Assembly (NCBI GenBank): GCA_028751875.1
Contig: CM054159.1
Location: 575,613-639,612 of the forward strand
Source of the DNA: Rapana venosa
Lineage: Eukaryota > Mollusca > Gastropoda > Neogastropoda > Muricidae
Reading direction: 5' to 3'
Length of the DNA: 64,000 nucleotides
The position numbers and the translations under genes are program-made. Shown piece after piece: positions 57,987 through 64,000 of this stretch. The notes under the pieces were generated by a model, which saw nothing but the letters and a program-made list of their open reading frames with translations, was not told the origin of the DNA and ran no database searches. Numbering within the stretch: position 1 is the stretch's first letter; each line of letters starts with the position of its first letter.

Positions 57987-57990
<4 letters not shown>
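57480..57990 (+). pseudogene. LINE ORF2 C-terminal zinc-knuckle-like domain and 3' end
   Basis: An open frame 57,550-57,870 (106 codons) reads AKFRLGESDINVHKLKHRMH, then ICSLCNKATEDEVHIAF and LALCLYKAFRIRGIM. The R.R.G...I..H......CPLCN...DE.HFLF.CP.Y...R pattern is typical of the domain after RT in several non-LTR retrotransposons. The usual last Cys is replaced (IGDPFND). The 3' part ends TATTGGCCAACGGCCTTGTA, TGAATAA, then (CT)n. 5'-truncated fragment. Confidence 0.75.
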
Positions 57991-58079
<89 letters not shown>

Positions 58080-58240
58080 TTTTATATATTATACACACAC
58101 AACAAACACCATATATATATTATTATTATTATATATTAATTATATAAAATTACAACATATAATAAATATTATTATTATATTTTAAATATATAATATATAT
58201 ATATATATTTATATATCTATCTTTTCCTATCTATCTGGGA
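57990..58240. repeat. (CT)n then AT-rich repeats
   Basis: CT to about 58,080, then TATATA/TTATTA-rich sequence and CTATCTATCT, directly after the LINE end. Quality falls from here on. Confidence 0.85.
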
Positions 58241-61200
58241 AAAGGGCAGAAATTGGTGTTTGTGTCTAAAATTACTCAAAGTGGGGATGCGCGCTTTAAT
58301 GGGGGGCCCAAAGGGACGAGGCAAAAAATCTCACTTTTGGGTGAAGTTGGGGTACCCCAAAGAACTGGAATGGGGTTTGGGGGGAGGGGGGGGAGAGAAC
58401 CGAACTCAAGGATTTATTCACAAAAAACCCAGGGCCCCAACATAAGGGGGTTGTGAAGGGGTTAGTTTTTGGGGGGGGTAAAAGAAAATGTAACAAGTTA
58501 CCGTAAAAACAAAAAGTCAGCACAAAAATAGATTAGGAAAAAAACATCCTTTTTGAAAGTTTTACAAAAATAAAGTGAGGTGAACCCCTCAGGAGACTTG
58601 ATGCCGGGATAAACAGTAAATAAATGGGCTGTTACTAATTTAAAGGGATTAGTTTGCCTAACATCCCAATATGGACAGCACAACCAAACGACTTCTCCTC
58701 TGTTGTTACAAAGGGGCAAGAGCCCGGGGTCGCAAATATGTTCTCTGTATCTGAATTTAGAAAATTTTTAAAGATACACCAAGTTAAGTGACAAAATTTC
58801 TTTTTAAATGTAAATCAAGTTTTGATAAGGTTTGAATCATGTGAATTAAAAATTGCTGTCATTAAAACTTACTGTTTTGTATATGCCACTTATTCTCCCA
58901 TCGGCAGTCAATCAATCTTTGCCTGAAAGCTTTAATAAATCTACAATTTTCGCTCCTTGTTGAGCCAAAAAAATCAACCCGATTTACACAAACATCGTAT
59001 TTGGTTAGTTTTTTTCCCCCTAGGTTTTTAAAAGGGTACCTGCTCTTTTTTCTATAGAATCGAACCCAAATACTAACGCATCTTACGCAGCTTAAAACAG
59101 TAGGGGATATTGAATTTCATAAAAACAAGTTTTGGGTGAAATCTACTAAGCCAAAAAAAGTTAAAAAGCAAAAAAGGACTGATTCAAAGGGTTTTAAAAG
59201 CTGACCAAGCCCCAAATTTCTGACCTTAACCCCCGGGGTTTTGTATTTGTGATCAATTCAAAATGAACAAGAAAAAGAGTCAAAAGATTTTATTATGTTT
59301 TATTCTTTTTTTAAACACAAAAACGGGCTTTATTAAAATTCCCAGATCTTTACGGCATTGTAAAAACTAATTATAGAAAAAAGTTTCCCAAATTTTTTTA
59401 TTACATTAATAAGGGGGGTATTTCCATTGTACTCCATTTTCTGAGCATAAATAATTTTTTCAAAATAAAACATATTCCCTTTTATCAGTTAAACCCTTAA
59501 AATAAGTGAGTTGCAGCACTGGTTAAATGTTTAACTGCTTTTGTAAGCCTCAACTTTTTAATAGAGGATAACATCATCCAAGCAAAAAGAGAAAACAACT
59601 CTGAGAAATTTTGGGGGAAAAGGGGCCCATTTTTACCATTTTGAGAGTTCTGGCAACTCATTAAAAAAAACAGAAAAAAAAGGTACATCATCCCCCCTGT
59701 TTAACAAGGGGACATTTTTATTAAGTCTACTTTAGTTTACATTTATTCTGCTTTAATTTTGAATGGCTCTAAAACATCGTAAAGTTTACCCTTACACCGT
59801 TTCAGGAGAATAGGCCAAACAAGTTCCTTTTAAAACGAATCAAAGTTTTTTCAAAGTCAAAAATGCCAAGAGCTTAGGGTTTGAGCAAATGTTTCTGTAC
59901 AAACGCAAGCGTGGGTCCCCTCTTTAAAACCGTTTGATGCTCCCCGAAATAATTTTTAAAACCCCTTCCTGTCCCCATTGTTAAAACAGTACTTATATCT
60001 ATATTAGTCATAGATAAACCCCAGGTAGTTATTGGGGTTTTTTCCATCCCCCTTTTTATGCAATGTTAGTTTTAAAAGATTCCCCCAGTTACGGGAAAAA
60101 AACCTCTCAAAAATTTTTGTTAAATTTTTTTAGAAGTAAAAGCAAAATATTTTCACCCCAAATTTTTAGAAATTTCCCCAATGATTTTCAGGACTGGTGC
60201 TTTTCACCTTTAGTTTTCTAATTGCCCTAAATTTCTTTTTTAGATATGGGACATCAAAACCTTCCCTCATTCCCATCACTGTCCATCATAATCAGGGAGT
60301 TGGCTAATGAGTCTTTCTCAAAAAGGTTTTTGAAATGTTGAAACATTGTAAACTAAATTACTTTTCTTTGGTAATTTTTTCTAAATGACCCTTTTTAACA
60401 CTTTTCCAGAACTAAATTTGGAAAAGAATTAGACATCATATCGAAGTAAAGTCTTTTTGTACTGTTTTTTTTTTCTTTCAAGCATGCTTTTATATTCCCT
60501 TCTTTGGATACGACACATTTGCCCTCTTTTCAAATGTTTTTCGGAAAAGTTTTCAAAGTTTTTGCCTTATTTTCAACTTTTACATTCATTATCTTTTGGG
60601 AAAAGTCTTCAAAATTTTTCTGCCTTTATATTTCATTTTTACTTCATCATAAAACCCAAGTTCATTATGGCCCTTTTATGATATTACCTGTTTCTTATAC
60701 TTTCAGCACGGGCTTTATAAAATTAAAAAAATCTAGACTTTATTAAGTTTTAAAATATCTAAAAGGCATTTAAAAAAAGTTCCCAATTTACACTGGAGAT
60801 TTTTCTTTAAAAATAGTTTGTTTTCATCCCATAAAAATTTTTCCATAAAAAGGGCCCCTCAGTTTCCCCCCTGTATTATAATCGATTAAAATAATTCAAC
60901 GGGAAGGTGACAAATAGAATTCAGAACAAACAAACGAACGAGTCAAAAACTGAGAAAACAATCATCTGCCCAAAAAATCTTAACACTAACCCCCACGAGT
61001 TTTATGTATAGCACCCTTTTGGGTCCCATTCATACGCCCCTTTTGAATTTGTAACTAAGAGCAGTGCACATATTCAAAGTAATTTTCATAATTGTTGATA
61101 AACAATCTTTGAATTACGATTGCTGCTAAGACATACTTTTCTTTGGACATCTAACTAAAGGGCATTTTCTACATGCTGACAAGAAGGTTTGAGGGCCCCC

Positions 61201-61940
61201 GGTTTTAATCCCAAAGTATTATACCTACTTTTACCCGTATCACACCCAAAATTTACTAAAATCTTCCCAAAAAGCAATTCCATTTCATTGTCAAAATGTT
61301 ATAAAAGGGAACCTTAGGTGGGAGTACACAATACAAGCAAAAAATTTTTTGCTGTACACAACAGAGATTTTTCACAGAGAAAAGGCAAAAATTTGGTATG
61401 GAAATTAAACAATTCAAAGGCGGTTTAATCAGTCTTATTAAAAAATAAACCACTAGATCGCCCCCTTGATGGCTTACTTAAATTGCGGACTAAAGAGGCT
61501 TTTGCCAGTAAAAACATCGGGGACATTTCCCCCAAAAGTTTCGTCAAATATAAAAAACAAAGCACCAATAAGATACAAATCTTATCACACGTTTTTGGGA
61601 AAAAACCTTTATTTTAAGACAAAAAAAGAAAAGTTTTTATTTGTTTTATCTGTATTTCACAATTCAATTGTCCCACCTCTAATAATTTACCAATTCATTT
61701 ATATGACAAAACACCCCCTTTATCTTTCAACAGCAGTTAAAGAAGCTCTTTATTAAAAACTGCCTACAAATATAGCCATTGGGGTTAGCCCAGGCCAAAG
61801 TCAATCTTCCCCATCCTGCCTGTGTCAAGCCCACTGCTCTAAAACCCATTACGTGAGTGTCTAACTGAGGTGGAGTGCCGTGTCCCTTTCTTTTCCCCCC
61901 CCCGCAAGACCAAGATCTAAATTAAGCAAAAGGCAGGAAG
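58240..61940. other. Low-quality AT-rich sequence, nothing identified
   Basis: Dominated by homopolymer pairs (AAAAGGGG, TTTTCCCC) of the kind seen when the 36,800-37,080 SINE is compared with its clean copy. Short open frames have no recognisable similarity. Genes could be hidden by base-level errors. Confidence 0.5.
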
Positions 61941-61949
61941 CCTTGCGGG

Positions 61950-62530
61950 CTAGCTCTAGAGGAGGGGGAACCTTCAAGTACCTCGGCAGTAATCTCAGCC
62001 GACAGAACTTTGGGAAAAAAAATTTTTAACCAGGAAGGACTTGAGCCCAGGATTTTGTGGGTTGAAAAAATTTGGGAAATCAAGTCCCGCCCCAAAACCA
62101 AATTGAAGTCTACAATCCAAGTAGCTCATACCCTTAAGGGCCCTTGGGGAATGAGAACCAACAAGAAGATTGAGACAGGTCAAGCTTTTAAGGGAAGGGG
62201 TCTTCCCCCCAATCCGAAATTTTACTGGGAGCACATGTCACCAAAAGGAAGTATCAAAGGCACCCGGATGAAAAACTTGTGCCCGGTTAAAACGCGGCGA
62301 GGGGTGGGGGACACTCTCTCCCAATGGGCAGAACAGACCCCCTACTGCGCTGAGAGGGCACCACCCCGGAAGAGGAACAGGCGACCCCTTGGCATTGGGG
62401 AGACAGGAGGGGGAGATGAGAGAGGCGGAAAAACTGGAAGAAAATTTAGGGCTTCCCCAAACGAAAGGCGGAGGGATTTTGTTGGCGCCTTGTGTCCCCG
62501 GGACATGGGGTGAAAAGGATTAAATAAGTA
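61950..62530 (+). pseudogene. Degenerate LINE reverse-transcriptase C-terminal part
   Basis: 61,968-62,003 encodes TFKYLGSNLSR, matching the FKYLGS motif after the RT palm. At the other end, KRNRRPL (62,374-62,395) and RRDFVGALCPRDMG (about 62,469-62,510) match the KR.RGRP and W..FV.ALCP.....ED ends of non-LTR RT ORFs. Frames shift between motifs. A different LINE family from the minus-strand remnants. Confidence 0.6.
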
Positions 62531-62539
62531 AGTACCCCT

Positions 62540-63704
62540 GAATTAGATACGGCAGGAATTTTGGGCCGGCCAAAAAGCTTTTTCTTTTTTATGATCTTAA
62601 GGGTATCCTTTTACCCTTTAAGTCAAAGACTTTTTTTTCTTTTTTCCCCCTGCCCCAGCACTCTTTAAGTATGGGGTCAGATTGCACCTATATCTTAAAG
62701 TTTTTGGAAAAAACTCGTTACAAAAATCTTTGAACCATTCAGATGCATTTTTGTTTTAAACTATCCCAAGCTTTTTTGAAAAAACAAAGCCTCCCCAAAA
62801 ATGGGAGAGTTGGTTTAAATTTACCCGTGACACTAAAACTTGACATCTGCCATCCTTTTTTTTCCTGAAAGAAGATTTTTTACAACCATTTCCATCCTAT
62901 CTCATTACTTTTTTTTTGCCCCTGAATAATGATGTTGTTTTTTTCGACCCGGGCCCTTTTTGAGGTCTGTTCCTTAGTTTTTCCACTTTTTCCAAGTTTT
63001 CCCTATTTGATTTTTTCAACTCTAAATTTTTAGTCCCAAGATTGTTTATGTCTTGTCTAAATCAACATTTTTTTTTATGGCACAACACTGTTTGTCAATT
63101 TGTATTTCTTTTTTAATTTTGTTGTTGTTTTAAAAGTTCTCCCCTTTCCCCCTTGGCGCATCATGGTAAAAAATGTTTTCCCCCGGGGCCACTGTAGGGG
63201 AGGACTCCTTTCTACAGTGTATGGTTTAGATGGTGGGGCCCCATTGACTTTCTTTTTTTGGGTGCACTTTTTTCCCGTGATGGTGCTACGCCACCCGCAC
63301 CCTCATCGGTGGTTTTCCCCGCCCAGCTTGCGTCCCTTTGGGCCCGCAGATTAGGGGGGGGGTCCAGGGGTTTTCTCCCCACACCAACCAAGAACCCCCC
63401 CCCTCCCCCCCCCGAAGAGATAGGGAGGGGCAGTCCTAACATACACGGCTCGCCTGCTTTTTTGGTCGGACAGACATCCACATGGCCCATTTGAATTTGC
63501 CCCTTTGACATGAAAGGCAAAAACGCTGCAAAGTCCCCCAAAAGCCCCGTCAGCTGCAACGATTTCCATTCCCATCTAGCTGATCAAAAAAAGAAAAATA
63601 AGGCATCTTAAAAAGGGTTTCTAAATTTCCCAAAAAATTTGAGCAATTTTGTAGTTTCTCCCTTACATTGTGGTCGCCGGGGGAAAAAAGGAGAATGGGT
63701 TTAA
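62540..63704. other. Low-quality sequence, nothing identified
   Basis: Homopolymer-rich, with C and G runs at 63,355-63,415. No motif recognised on either strand. Confidence 0.45.
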
Positions 63705-64000
63705 AAGGATTCGATTCTCTCTCCTCTCTTCTCTCTCCTTCCCTTTCTTCCCTTTTTTCCCCTCTCCTTCTCCCCTCTCTTCCCTTTTTCCCAAACCACA
63801 ACACACACACACCGACCAACACACAAACACGACAACACAACCCCCCAATTAAAAATCACTTTAAAAGGGCAGACGTTTTAAATTTAAGAACCAAACAAAA
63901 ACCCCCACCACACACACACCACAAGGGGGCGGCAAGGGCAGAAAAGGCCGTCTTGTTTTTAAACCATTATTTAATTTCTTTTTAACCTCAAAGGGTTGAA
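63705..64000. repeat. Poor copy of 29,120-29,420
   Basis: CT tract, CA tract, ATCACTTTAAAAGGGCAGAC, AAGAACCAAAC, second CA tract, GGCCGTCTTG and CATTATTTAATTTC follow the same order as at 29,120-29,410, with homopolymer-type errors. Confidence 0.75.

Noticed and set aside
62010..62513. A 167-codon open frame as a new protein
   Set aside because: It mixes frames of a decayed RT; the conserved motifs lie in different frames.

Overview
This is eukaryotic, animal-type DNA. It is intron- and repeat-dominated, with no operons, no ribosome-binding sites and no intact conserved protein gene that I recognise. Its tRNA-headed SINEs, non-LTR retrotransposon tails and dense (CT)n, (CA)n and minisatellite tracts look molluscan, most likely marine gastropod. 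That placement rests on remembered SINE sequence types and was not searched.

Layout. 1-3,032 is a good-quality segment (A) that recurs at 37,871-40,867. 3,033-19,136 is an indel-riddled version of the good-quality segment B at 40,868-55,770. 19,137-19,416 is an indel-riddled version of the end of A. 19,417-29,119 repeats 3,033-12,735 with the same errors, offset by exactly 16,384 bases. 29,120-31,827 is a different segment (U) ending at a gap of exactly 500 N (31,828-32,327). 32,328 to about 44,100 is a tandem array of roughly 3.7-kb units. 44,100-55,770 is a minisatellite- and retrotransposon-rich stretch. 55,770-63,700 holds more retrotransposon remnants and low-quality AT-rich sequence. 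The last 300 bases are a poor copy of the start of U. Much of 1-29,119 is therefore probably an assembly artefact or a mis-joined haplotig, and 32,328-58,200 should be treated as the reference version.

The most interesting biology is the 3.7-kb array. Each unit carries an 85-bp candidate exon with splice consensus on both sides (NQSIMEAVPVLGTSMPED...) and a long candidate exon that begins SSYAMEDYSSRFSD and runs into a 15-bp minisatellite encoding T-M-E-N-x. In that frame nearly every pentapeptide forms an N-x-T glycosylation sequon. Intron phases are compatible between the two exon types, but every long-exon copy whose start is present also carries in-frame stops or frameshifts. This is a candidate lineage-specific repeat-protein gene, or its pseudogene, not an established gene.

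Retroelements shape the rest. Two SINE families occur in every array unit. One 5'-truncated SINE insertion can be dated against an empty paralogous site. A third SINE has a tRNA-Ser-like head, and another copy has a 5S-rRNA-like head. A LINE reverse-transcriptase C-terminus on the minus strand has been split by a 20-copy 45-bp minisatellite that appears to have grown from its own codons. Four further minisatellites (26, 24, 68 and 31 bp) lie within 5.5 kb of it.
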